Shown piece after piece: positions 10,709 to 22,104 of a DNA stretch of 25,839 nucleotides; position 1 is the stretch's first letter; every line of letters begins with the position of its first letter. This stretch comes from Didymodactylos carnosus. Taxonomy: Eukaryota; Rotifera; Eurotatoria; Philodinida; Philodinidae. The stretch is from the NCBI GenBank assembly GCA_905250885.1, contig CAJNOQ010002173.1:1-25839 (forward strand), read 5' to 3'. The notes under the pieces are model-generated. The model did not search any database. It was not told the DNA's origin and saw nothing but the letters and a program-made list of their open reading frames with translations. The position numbers were made by a program, and so were the translations under genes.

Positions 10709-13498
10709 TTATTTGATAATGTTCACATGATTTTCTTTAGCTAAATGATGATTATTATTGTTGGTGTTTGTGTAAAATAGTTGATTTTCTAATATTGTAG
10801 GCTCATTGCATTCGGTACAGTTTTGACTTGTTAAACAATTTTGATGATGATGATCATCTGTTCTTGAATTATTAAATGAAACACATTCTTGTGATTTTAT
10901 TGAATGAATTGAAAATTTTGGTAATAAATCGTACCATAATGTCTGCTGTTGTGACGTTGTGTACATGGATTGGTGAGGTGCAGAAACATCACAATCTTTA
11001 TCAGAACGACAGGATAATGGTGATAAAAGTTCTTGCTTTAACTTCTTTTTAGATATATTCTCATTTATTATGGTGTCATTTTTCGAACGACGCTTGATAG
11101 ATTCATCGTTCGATGACCTTGGTAATGCAGTTGTTGACACTGGAGAACTCGTTGATGATGATGATGACGATGATAATTTACTTGCGTCATTTACAATTGC
11201 TTCTAAAATTAAAAATAGTAAAAAACACTTCATTTTTTTCCAAGTAAGTTATATGCAAGAACACGTTACCTTTCGTTTGAGGTTCTTGATTTATTCCTTG
11301 ATTATCATCACTGACATCAACTTCAATTTCTGAATCATTATCATCCTCTGTTATTCGACTCGAAGAAACGATTTCTGTTGATTGCTGTTTCTCTACTGAT
11401 GACTTTTCTAAGATTGTTGTTGATGAAAGCGTCGGTGGTGATGATGATGAAGAGGAGGAAGAACATGAACCCGATGGTACATGAGGTGATGTTGATTTAA
11501 AATCTCTCGTATTATTATTTCTGGAATGTGTATGAGATGATGAATGAAGTTGTGGAGATGATGAATAAGATCGATTTGTTTGAAACATATCGTGTTGAGA
11601 ATAATGTAGTGTATGTTCATAATTTGATGAGAGTGGTACAAATGCACTTGTATGCGGTATGGATGATGGAAACAAATGATCATTGACTAGTAGTTGTGGT
11701 TTTTGTAATGAATATGAACGTGAGAATAATGAATGCGAGAGATGAGGCGATGGTACTTGTGGAACAAGTGCAGGCGATAAATCAAATTGATGTTGTGGAT
11801 GTATGGGTTTTAATGGTGCTACGGCAAATAATGAATTTGTTCCATTTATTCGGTGATAATAATCGGTCATACTCAAAACAGAAGGCATATTTTGTAATGA
11901 ATGATGTGATGGTGAAGAATATTGATGATGTAAATTATTGCTAAAACGTTGTAAATGTGGTTCTCTCATTTGTGACAAATGTTTTGAACAATAACCATGT
12001 CTTTGTGATTCTTTTTGACAATTTTCAACACCACATAAACGTCTCCATTGTTTTCCATTAAATTTTTTACGTATACCACTTGACATTTCAAATATATCAC
12101 CTTTTTGATAATTTTGCTGAGTCGGTTGTTGTTTTGAATGTTGTTGGTCAATTTCTTGTAAATCTTCATTTGATGTATCATCGTTTAATGGTGGAGGTGT
12201 TAAAAACGATGACTTTAAATAATCATTTGGTGTTGTTGGTGTTGATGGCACGGCACACGATGCAATCGATGATGTAGTACACGAGGATGAAGAAGATATT
12301 GAACGTAAACCAATGGTTGACTCAATAGAAGAATTAGGCTAAAAAATAATAGAAAACTGTATAACTCTCAAAATAAAGAAGAAGACGCGAAAAGACGTTA
12401 TATCCCTAATACAGCAACTACATTTTAATCCTGATGTCTGTAGAAAAACAACAGAAACAAATCTAATAAAACTTTGTAGGACTAGAACGCATATTTCTCT
12501 TTCTGTGCCAGCAAATCTTAACTATAAATTAATCAAAATCTTAATTTGTTGACAAATTTTTTAGACGAAATATGTCCCCATTGTGACTATACAATATAAA
12601 AATACATTCATATCATGCATGAACAGACTAAAATAATTTATAAACTTCGAAAGGACGGGTGGCCTTTGTATTTTGAACTTACCTCATCATTTGTTAAATT
12701 TTGATTTAATTCTGTTGGTTTTTTTAATTTTTCTTCTACTTCTTCGTCATAGTCGCCGTCAATAATACTTTTGTCTTCTTGTATTGTTTTATTATTATCT
12801 ACTACAGTTAATATATTTTCTCTAAATAACCTTAATTCTTCATGCCATGGTTCAATTAATAATCGAATATTTTGTCGTGTAAACCATCGTTGTTGTTGTT
12901 GTTCATCTTCGTCAATAAATTTTACTAAAAATTCTAGACGTGTTGGATGTTTTTCTTCAATAATTCCACATATAAAATAAGAATTTGTCGGTTTAATTCT
13001 TACACAAACTGGAGTATTTATTATTAAATCATTACATGCTGGTATATTATCTAAAATAACGATTGGTGTTGGTGATAAATTTTGTTTAAAAAAATCACAA
13101 AAGAATTTCATTTGTGATTTATTATTAATTGATTTTCGTAGTTCAATATCAATTATTGAACAATTAATGTCAATTATTGTTGACATATGGTAACGATGAT
13201 CATAAAAAATTAAAACACTTTGATGTTTCCATTGTAATGGATCTAAAAAAAATGTGGAATTTGTCAGAGTTGTTTTATCATTGTTATCTATCACTGATGC
13301 TTCTATTGTTGCTGGTACTGCTGTTGATGATGATGATGATGACGACGATAATTGCCAACGTTTTTTTGGTTTTTCATTTTTGTTGCATGAAATGAATGAC
13401 GGTGATGAACAAACAAACGTTGTAGGAGACGAAATTGACGACGATGAGGATGGCAATGATTCATTTTGATAATGAATCGGATATGGACAATTGGCCAT
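10709..13498 (-). CDS. cic: Capicua-like protein, long-isoform N-terminal half, no HMG box
   Basis: Three exons (13498-12683, 12338-11270, 11202-10709) with consensus GT/AG sites and matching phases give 792 residues. Residues about 90-225 resemble the Capicua-L N-terminal domain (DUF4819): [24 protein letters not shown] and [12 protein letters not shown]. Residues about 352-394 carry the Capicua signature [11 protein letters not shown], then [18 protein letters not shown], with two cysteine pairs. A W-Y-D-L-L-P-K-F segment near 718-725 resembles the ATXN1-binding W-H-S-L-V-P-F-L segment of short Capicua. The rest is Ser-, His-, Gln- and Asn-rich and probably disordered. In other animals an HMG box and C1 motif follow and bind DNA; here TAA intervenes and no HMG exon is seen before FCSK. 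Capicua is a nuclear repressor downstream of Ras/MAPK. The start is uncertain: TTCTAG before 13511 could be an acceptor for an upstream exon. Confidence 0.8.
12339..12682 (-). other. First identified intron of the CIC-like gene
   Basis: A 344-bp intron with donor GAG|GTAAGT and acceptor TTTTTTAG|CCT, phase 0. It is longer than the typical 60-bp introns of FCSK. The second intron (11203-11269) is 67 bp, phase 1. Confidence 0.8.
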
Positions 13499-13930
13499 CA
13501 CTCGATGTCGTCTAGAACAACAAAAAACAAAGAGAATCGATTAATCAATGATATAAAAAATTTAAAATTAAATGAGACTTGTTTTCTACTTTACTAAATT
13601 TAATTTATCTAAATATTTTTTATTTATTTTATTTTTAAATAAAGTAATATATACACATATATCCATCTCATTTTTTTCTCCCTTCATTTTCACTTATACT
13701 TTAAAAAACCCAAAATCAAGTTTCATAGTTGACATTTCACATGTTTTTTCCTTTTATTTTTTCACTCTCTTTCAAGAAAATATCATTATACACATCCGTT
13801 TATCAAATATAAACATAAATAAAGCGAGAGTGAGAAAGAGTGAGACTATAGATATGTTGTCTATATTCATTGATACAAAAACACGAATACACAAAACATT
13901 GCTAGATTGTCGATGATGTGAAGATCAAAT

Positions 13931-13970
13931 GGAAAAGAAGAGAAGAAGATGAAGAAGAAGAAAAAAAAAC
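13931..13970. repeat. GAA-rich purine tract
   Basis: An imperfect run of GAA and GAAGAT units, followed by nine A's. A simple repeat. Confidence 0.8.
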
Positions 13971-14319
13971 AAGAGATACAAACCATATGTTATGAAGTGT
14001 ATAGGAAAATATTAGATGAAATTATATGCAATAACAAAAATACATATATTTCAAAAATTATTTTGTCTCATCTACTTATCGAACTAAAATATGATAATAG
14101 TGATTGTTTAAAATGTTAACGTGTCTTGCATATTGAAGTCTGATTTAAAAAATATTTTATTGTCTAATAAGAAAAAGTACCGAAAGTATACGATGACAAT
14201 ATTCAAACTATTCAAATGATTGTAAACTATGTAAATCGTAGATCAAGGTTTCATATAAACATACGCGATTTTAAAAATGTTGATCCGTAATATTAAATAA
14301 TCTCACACACCCTCCTACG

Positions 14320-14341
14320 TATATATATATATTTTTTTTTT
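14320..14341. repeat. (TA)n followed by poly-T
   Basis: Six TA units run into a tract of T's. A similar (TA)n run lies near 14617-14632. Confidence 0.8.
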
Positions 14342-15545
14342 CTTTTTGCTGTTGTTGTTATTCTTATCTCAAAAAGTGGGTAATCTATTAGTATATGTGG
14401 TCTTTTTCATGATATTTTTGAAAATAACACTCTGACCGCACGAATATTTTTACAAATTGAACACGTCATAAAATATGTACGAATACGTCATTTTAAAACT
14501 TTGATATACTAATTGTCAAAGAATAAAGTTAAATTGAGAAAAAATGACGTTAAAATAAGTAGTAAAAAATATTAGAAACAAAACATTGACGATCGTTAAT
14601 TTACTAGAATAAACAGTATATATATATATATTTGTTAATAAAAAAATAAACATTTCAATAAATTATGTTGTCTATTTCAATGTGATGTGCTTACTATCGT
14701 TATTTTAAAATTTCTATTGTAGTTATATATCAATAAATCTGTGTTAAGTGAAATGAAATAAAAAGGAACTTACAATATTATAGTATAGTTGCAAGACAAT
14801 TACATATCTTTCATCGAATATTTGTGCACACGATGTGTAAGACGATAGTTTGTCTATAATAATATTTTTGTTCTTTTCTGCTATGCGTACGCATAAAAGA
14901 AGAGAGAGAAAAAAGAAAAAAAAGAGTAAATATTTATAGTTCTGGTATATTTTTTCTGTTATCATTACCATAGCTTCCTTCCCAGTTTACTCATTTATGT
15001 CTATTTATTTTGTTTGCTTGATAATACTTCAGTATACTTTACAATTTTTTAACAAATATAATGTTGATGTCGCGTTCAATTCATAAGATAATTCGTAAAA
15101 TATCTTCAAAATTGTATAATTTTAACAGCAAAAAATTTTTTTTCTTCTCCAGCTGTTAAACAAATCGAGTTTATTTTATTCTATGACGATATAAAGTTGT
15201 ATTCTTCTATAACTCTATGGTATGGCATAGTAAAATATGGTAAAAAACAAAAAATTACTCAACACTATTAAATTAGAAGGTCATTTGTTGTTTTTTGTTA
15301 CAGGATCATTTAGAAGAGAGAAAATGTGCATTTATATTTTGAACGTTATGACCTTTAAAAGACATAAATTCTATTTATTTTAATCTACATCTTTAAAAAA
15401 ATAAAAAATAAAAAATATGTAAAGAAAAAAAACATTCTATGACGTATTGACTATTGAAAAAGTGAGTAGTTTTTATTAATAGACAATCTATATGTATCAG
15501 CTGAGAGCGAGTGTATCGTAAACGTTATTTTTTTAATTTCCTGTT

Positions 15546-15578
15546 ATTTTTTTTTTCTTCTTCTTCTTCTTCTTCTTC
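15546..15578. repeat. (TTC)n microsatellite with poly-T
   Basis: A T-run followed by eight TTC units. On the minus strand it forces the lysine run seen in a spurious reading frame. Confidence 0.9.
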
Positions 15579-16305
15579 AGATATATTGTTTGTCTAATAA
15601 CGAATATGAGTGCTCTTTTACATATGTTGTCACGATGGCGTACTATAGAATAATAAAAAAAAACATTCGTGTTAAAATAGAGAAAGAGCTTCTTGAAAAA
15701 GAAAATGAATAGTATTATCTTAATTAAAAAATTTGAAATACTTTGTACACATTGTATTCTAATTATAATAATAATCAAATAACAGTGATATTGACTATAT
15801 GAAAGATAAAAATGATACTATTTACAGATCAATGAGCTTGATTATATAAAAAAAAGAAGCCGACAACATGATATGTTTCTCTAGTTAAGTCAATAGTCTT
15901 AATTACTTGTCTTTAAAATGATTGTAAATACGAAAATTATTCTTAACGCCTCACAATCATCTTACCCAAAACATGACAAAAGAACATAGATTTTTTTAAC
16001 ATAAATTAAGTACAAAGAAAGAGATAAAATTTTTTTTATAGATTTTTGAAAATTAAGTTTTTTGCAAACAAAAAATAAAATATAAGTTATCAAGTTTTAT
16101 GAATGATTCCTATATTTTATAAACATTTATTTTCTTAGATTTTTGTTTTAAACTTGATATTCTTTGTTATATTTAATCAAAATGATATATTATCAAAATT
16201 GATTACATGTACATATACATCACACACTATTCAATGTTAGATTTCCTCTTTAATAATCATATGAAAAATAATAAGCAACATAGACATAAATTATTGTTTT
16301 CATAC

Positions 16306-16322
16306 TGTGTGTGTGTGTGTGT
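16306..16322. repeat. (TG)n microsatellite
   Basis: Eight TG units. A simple repeat. Confidence 0.9.
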
Positions 16323-17890
16323 CTCTATGATTGACATACGGTTTGTGTTTTTTTTACAATTGTTTGTACAAATGCGTTTATTTTTTATGTCCCATGGCGT
16401 AGGAGCTATAAATAATGAAATATTTAAACTACTAGAGGGTATAAAAAAGAAAAATGAAAATTTTATAATAACTTGTTGAGTCTTCTATTTTATCTTTTTT
16501 TTTTGCATACACTCGATTCACATTCTTTTCTTGAGGTTTTTCGCTTACATTCTGAACTAAAAAACCATATATACATATATATATTACATTAAATAGATAA
16601 GTAATTACATCCAACTATTTTCAAAAATAAAAAGATATTTTTCTTATCAAAAAAAATGAGTCATTAGTCATTTTTCATATGTTTTTAGATAAAATTATCA
16701 TAAAAACAGCTGCAAAAGGTGCCTGCTCTAGTTTGTTTTCTAGATAGATAAAAACATCTGGTTATATAACAACAAAGTCATCATGACTTATACATAAAAA
16801 ATAGAATAGAATTATAGTATTCATTTATTAAAATATTGAAAAACAAAACATTAACTTTAACTTTTGGAATCTATGTTACTTATTTGATATTGTTCTGTTT
16901 TACGGTAGGTAATATGAAGTCAAAAAAAAATAGATGAAACAAGTACACGAAATTACATAAATGATTAAATAACATACAATATTTCTCTCATATTAAAGCA
17001 ATAAATACCTTCACGAATTAAAATCACAGATTCATCTTATATTATCTTCATTAGCCAGTATAGTAAAATGAAAAGAAATAAATGAGATAGTTTCTCTTTT
17101 TCAAGTAGGTAGAGTAAATCGAAAGATTTATTGTTTTTCAACAAAAAAAAGTCTTCTTTCTTCTATACATGGCCATTTTACTGTTTAAAAAGATACACGC
17201 CTTTTCAGAAGACATTTTATTTAGGTCTTAAAAATGCTCATGAAATAAACTTTTCACGCACAGATTCGATAACAGTATATAACAACAGTTTCTAATAAAG
17301 TTGTTCCATTGAAGATGTGAACAAAACACAAAAAGAATAGTTTTAAATCTAATAACTAGCAGTTGAAAGATTTTAAACAAGTATGTTCTTTTCATTCGAA
17401 TTCTTAAAGACATTGCGTAATATATATTCATCATGATTACAGCTGTACTCAAGCGTCAACTTTACTAATGATAATGACTAACGCTGTTGTGTAGCGGTAT
17501 ACACCCAATATTTTAGATATAGCTAAATATCAACTGCTAGACTGCATATCATATATACCATATAGTGTAAAGGTTAAGAACAAGGAAGCTACCTATAGAA
17601 CCGCAGTTGTTTTCTATACTCTGACTCAAAAAACAAACAACATGTGCAAAAAGAGATATCTTTTATTTGGTAGACTTCTAATTACGAACGTTAAAAAAGT
17701 TGCATTTTAAAAAGAGATGCTGTATCAACATGAATGTAGAGTAGCCGGGGAAAATTATGATCAGGATAAAAAAATTTCTTAGTATTCTTGAAGCTCTACA
17801 GCTATTTTTCACCAAAAAAAAAGGGATATTTCACAGATAGGTTGAGCTGCATCTTACCTATCGATCGATGTAAAAATTATCTTAAAAGTC

Positions 17891-17912
17891 ATTAGCGCTA
17901 ATTAGTACTAAT
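17891..17912. repeat. Two overlapping 12-bp palindromes
   Basis: ATTAGCGCTAAT (17891-17902) and ATTAGTACTAAT (17901-17912) are each perfect palindromes and share two bases. They lie in the extra left-end segment of the nested element. Confidence 0.85.
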
Positions 17913-17959
17913 CAATTTCCAGTGAGGAGGTATCGACTGATCATAATTACCCCAAATGG

Positions 17960-18187
17960 GATCAGTACAGCCAAAATGGCTGGAATAAACTTAAACAGCT
18001 TCGTTTCAACGGAGAATTTTAAGCAAATAAATTAAAAATTAGTTCATTTTGTAGAGAATTCTTAGTTCTATTTCTCATGTGAATTGCACATCATTCGAAC
18101 TTGACCTGGATTACTTAATGAGAAATTACAAAAATTAAAAAAGATAGTCATTTTCTGTATATATATGCTTTGAGGTAATTATGATCA
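17960..18187 (+). repeat. Left long arm of the nested element
   Basis: Begins GATCAGTACAGCC and ends GAGGTAATTATGATCA. It matches the inverted sequence at 18832-19061 at nearly every base; the visible differences are three or four substitutions and one extra AT dinucleotide in the right arm. Confidence 0.9.
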
Positions 18188-18831
18188 CTCTACTATTTTT
18201 TTATGGGGTAATTATGATCAAAAAGTTTTTTAATAAAATTTTTAATTTAAAAACGCATAACGTCAATCGTCCCATTTGTAAATAACTACTGCTATCCTCT
18301 ATACACTTATATGCGATTAGTATTTTTATCATTTCAACTTGTATATGGATTAAATAGCATCTTATTTCAATCATTAGTAAAACAAGCATTCTTTTTTGAG
18401 AAATTATTTGTTATTTTTCAAGTTTTTGAGAAACGCTTATGCTTCCGACATCATTTTTGTGTCATTAGGTATGTTGTGTGTTGTGTTTCAAGGGGGACGA
18501 TTGACCTTAGGTGCTTTTAAAAAACTTTTTGGTCTATTAGAACGAAAATTTGATAATGTACTTGAAAAGCTCAACTTGTTCATTATCCACTACTAATTAA
18601 GGCTCATAACTTAATTATTCTGCTAATCTTAATGAACAGAAATGCATTTATAATTAACGATGTTCATTCTATGCACAGTACTCGTTAAAAACACGCGTTT
18701 TTCTTCCGCTTTTTACATATGCAATTAATTATAATACTCTGAAGATAGTTTTCACTTGAACTAGACTAAAAGCCGACTTCTGGAAACCGGCGCGCATCAA
18801 ATTTTGTTTATTTTGTGTTATTTTCATGGAT

Positions 18832-19061
18832 TGATCATAATTACCTCAAAGCATATATATATACAGAAAATGACTATCTTTTTTAATTTTTGTAATTTCT
18901 CATTAAGTAATCCAGGTCAAGTTCGAATGATGTGTAATTCACATGAGAAATAGAACTAAGAATTCTCTACGAAATGAATTAATTTTTAATTTATTTGCTT
19001 AAAATTCTCCGTTGAAACGAAGCTGTTTAAGTTTATTCCAGCCATTTTGGCTGTACTGATC
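18832..19061 (-). repeat. Right long arm of the nested element
   Basis: Inverted partner of 17960-18187, separated from it by about 640 bp. Unlike the left arm, it runs almost directly into the outer terminus at 19081. The left terminus is separated from its arm by about 200 bp of extra sequence. Confidence 0.9.
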
Positions 19062-19083
19062 ATAATTACTCCAGGCTACTCTA

Positions 19084-21661
19084 GTATGTGCAGATTTTTC
19101 ATCTCGATTAAAAAATTCTTTTCTTGCAATGCTTCTACCTTGAATAGAATAAGTTATGAAAACCTTGTGAGCAAGTAAACAAATCACCCCATTAATAATT
19201 TCATTTTTATGGGCGCTTGAAACTTCCGAAATGATGAATATGTAGAAAGTTAGTTTTTGTACAGAAATCTTCGAGGCAAAGTAATTTTCTTGCGCTGTAG
19301 AACCTGAATAACAGTTTTTAATGGTGGAAGCGCTCAATATTTAGAACTGTAGAGCAAACTTTTCTGACTTAAACGGGATGGCTCCGGAATTTATATGATT
19401 TTTCGTTCGAAAAATATAGAGAAAGTACTAGATATTACTTTCTTACAGTCGTTCTATCATTAAAAAACTATAAACGAACAAAATATCAAAATTTTTTATG
19501 GAATTTCACTCTAATGACAGAATTACGTGACAGAACCGTTTGCAAAACCGAATTTTTTTTCCCTACATCGAAAATAGAGTATTCACAGCAGAAGCAGTAT
19601 AAAACTTGAGAAACGCACTATGAACAAAGTTTTAGCTTGCTTTTGTTGTGTTCACAAACAACAGATCAGGCGAAGAAAAATATTAGCAACAAACTTCAAC
19701 AAAAAGATAGCTTTGAGAAAAACCAAAACCCAAAACTTTCAATAGTTCGCAATTTACTACAATGCTAAGTTCATATGTCCGAATCTCTGATCGTACAAAA
19801 TTTATTTTGTGGTTTTTGATAGTTTTAGTTTAGAATACTATAATGGAATATTTTTTCGTTTATATTCTGACAGAATAAAGCTTATATCAACTTTCAATAC
19901 ATCGTAATGTCATGACTAGTACGACACGTTTTTACGGACATACCTGAAGCCATTTACTTGTATAATTTCGACGAACTGAATAGTAAATGTGAATGTTACA
20001 AGGAGAATTGCCCACAGTAGAAATGAAGAAGATACTGCAAGGAATCAGTGCAGAAACTCTACAGTAGAATTCTACACGATTTACGTTATGTAATAGCGGA
20101 GGCTTTCATTAGATTTTAAAGTAAAAAATGATAGGATTTCTACGCTACGAATCCTGCCATTTTGTACGGTAATCTTTCGTATTCTGTAAGATCTTGCTTA
20201 AAAGCTTATAGCAATCCTGGGACATTTCGGTGGACCGGACACTCAGTACTTTTCTATAAGATCATATCAGAGTATTCTATAATTTTTGACTTTCTAGCGT
20301 ACGCTTTCGTAGACACTTTGTTGGATCTACAGAATCAGTTTTTATCACTAAATCTTAAGCTTTAAATGAGACGGCTGTTCAGAATCAAGTTTTCAGATTT
20401 CTGTTCAGGTAGCTGGGTCACTAAGATAAACAAAAGATTCTAAAATTCTAAAGTTTGCGTCTAAACTTTAAACTCTTACATTATGTAACACATCTTGATT
20501 GTAAATAATTAATATTATATAGCAATAAAGAGTTTGAAAGCAGTTTAGCAATCAAAATGCTATACACAAAAGTTCTATTTTAAAAAACAAACAAGCGTAA
20601 GAAAATTTCTATTTCAAATAAATGAGGAGCCTACTTTAATGGTTTATTGAACTTTTATACGAAATAATAACATAAAATGACACTCATTTACAGTAGATAA
20701 AAAGATAAAAACATTATTTTACTCTATTCATCACAATGAAATAAACACCCTAAAAAAGCTAAACAGCTGTCACAGAACAGACGTCGAATAGGAAAGAGTG
20801 AGATGATGAAAACTTAGTATTGTTGATTTTCTTCGAAGATATAATTAGTCTGAAACTTTACTTAGGAAACGAATAGTATATCTACAAAAAACATTATATT
20901 TCATTTTAGTGTAGAAAGAGAGCTGACAATTCGGAACATTTCTACTAAATCGCTAAATAAAACAATGAAATTAAGAATACAACGATTTTGCTACATTATA
21001 GACCGAGGAACTATTTCTAGATAATGGGCACATAAATGGCAACCCTCGCTTCCATTTATTGATTTTTTTGTTCATTTTTGCTGTTGTGTTAGCAGAGAGC
21101 AGTTATGACATGTGTACGTTTGTTTATCCACTTCAAAAAACAACAGCAACCCCACCTTTACCACTTGAAGAGACAAACTCAACAAATGAATTTACACATA
21201 AAATCTGAGTCAGTTCGACACATTTCTTAAGCACTTGTTCTTAATGATATTTGAGCACAGAAACGATGTCCACAAAACAAGTAAACTATCATCAATCCGA
21301 AAACCTTTTTTGTCTTGAATGCTTTCATGTATCTTATGATTATTCTAGTTTAAAAAATTGTAGTATAGGATAAAGAAAGTGTATATATGGTTTCATCACA
21401 GAAATGGTATTATCTATCACTGTTACACGGTTGTACGAAAGAGAAAGGAGAGACTAGTGAAAGGAGATATGATTGAGGTGGCAAAATGGATGACACCTTG
21501 AGTCATATGCTTGCAAACGTTTCTGTTTTTCTGGGCTTGTATGTAACAGCCATCTCACTACAGAGCACTAACGATGCACACGAACGAAAAATGTTGAAAA
21601 AATGGCAGCTAATTCTCATTTTGTTTTGTTGATATGCTATTTGAAAATATATTACCGATGT
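19084..21661. other. Gene-free region
   Basis: No convincing gene. A minus-strand frame (18999-19337) runs from the flank into the right arm of the nested element, and a + strand frame (20162-20365) is open for 67 codons. Neither has a recognised motif, an ATG in good context or supporting splice sites. Confidence 0.45.
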
Positions 21662-21669
21662 AATATGTG

Positions 21670-21825
21670 CAAGGGGGAAGCAGCTGATTTTTAGATTGTT
21701 CCGATTTTCACCAAATGAATTGTCATCGGAAACGACTGCCAGTCATTGGAAAGCATAGAGAATCACATGGGATCATTGAAAATCAATTGACTTTGGGCTT
21801 ACTTCAATCAGCTGTTTCCCCGTTG
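21670..21825. mobile_element. 156-bp MITE with 8-bp target-site duplication
   Basis: The left end CAAGGGGGAAGCAGCTGATT (21670-21689) matches the inverted right end CAACGGGGAAACAGCTGATT (21806-21825) at 18 of 20 bases. The flanking 8-mers are AATATGTG (21662-21669) and AATACGTG (21826-21833), identical but for one transition. There is no coding capacity. The 8-bp duplication is compatible with hAT-type integration, although the termini differ from those of the element at 8193. Confidence 0.8.
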
Positions 21826-22036
21826 AATACGTGTCTCAAACAAAGAAAGAGAGAATACAATTGATTGTCTTATATTTTAGAGAAAAGAGGAGAATAAAGC
21901 ACGAAGCGTTTATTTTAGAAATTAAGCCTTTAATCAACTAAACAAGGATTCGAATTAAAACAATCTGCTAATAAAACATTATCAATTTTTCGAATATTTC
22001 GAAGAATGATTCACGATAGACAAATTCTTACCTTTA

Positions 22037-22104
22037 CCTGGCATTGACGAATAAGTCGCTCACACTCCTGGCATTGACGAATAAGTCGCTCACACTCCTG
22101 GCAT
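22037..22104. repeat. 30-bp tandem duplication
   Basis: Two exact 30-bp copies (22037-22066 and 22067-22096), followed by the first 8 bases of a third. On the minus strand each unit is ten codons and two reading frames stay open through both. The array ends exactly at CAG|GTAAAG, and a second donor-like GTAAGA lies six bases further on. This could be the 3' end of an unrecognised minus-strand exon; a chance duplication in non-coding DNA is equally possible. Confidence 0.85.

Larger units (their letters stand above)
13515..17736. other. AT-rich gene-free region upstream of the CIC-like gene
   Basis: More than 4 kb with no recognisable coding sequence on either strand. Open frames of 60-114 codons here are rich in Phe, Ile, Lys and Asn from AT-rich DNA and show no motif. 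It contains simple repeats (listed separately) and a strong minus-strand donor-like site, ATT|GTAAGT, near 14765-14771. It could be promoter or regulatory DNA, or a long 5' intron of the CIC-like gene if a 5' exon lies further right. Confidence 0.5.
17739..19081. mobile_element. 1343-bp nested inverted-repeat (foldback-like) element with TA duplication
   Basis: The termini are GAGTAGCC (17739-17746) and GGCTACTC (19074-19081), flanked by TA on both sides (17737-17738 and 19082-19083), as in Tc1/mariner-type insertions. The symmetry past the 8-mer continues imperfectly through ATTATGATCA. Internal arms 17960-18187 and 18832-19061 are inverted copies over about 228 bp with only a few differences. 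A third inverted pair (about 18222-18276 and 18491-18534) shares GGGACGATTGAC and AAAAAACTTTTTG. A 16-bp motif, TGATCATAATTACYCC, occurs six times in both orientations. No transposase could be recognised; the internal frames are short. It is best read as a non-autonomous foldback or MITE-like element, or nested insertions of one family. Confidence 0.8.

Noticed and set aside
10396..10716. 106-codon + strand frame with His-Thr and Arg-Glu runs
   Set aside because: The runs come from CA and GA microsatellites, it overlaps the 3' end of the CIC-like gene antisense, and there is no motif.
13572..13916. 114-codon + strand frame upstream of the CIC-like gene
   Set aside because: It is dominated by Phe, Ile, Ser and Lys from AT-rich DNA, with no domain and no support.
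14744..14971. 75-codon minus-strand frame ending near a GTAAGT donor, considered as a 5' exon of the CIC-like gene
   Set aside because: The donor is good, but the peptide is an AT-driven hydrophobic and lysine-rich mix and its splice phase could not be tested.
17484..17645. tRNA-like or SINE-like stretch with box-A-like TAGCGGTATA and TAGTGTAAAGGTTAAG
   Set aside because: No box B with the GGTTC core and no cloverleaf could be drawn.
18201..18596. Short frames inside the nested element sharing GRLTL on opposite strands
   Set aside because: The similarity follows from the inner inverted repeat; no transposase motif or DDE pattern is visible.
20162..20365. 67-codon + strand frame that reads fairly smoothly
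   Set aside because: It opens with a non-ATG codon, has no splice sites or motif, and sits in a gene-free region.
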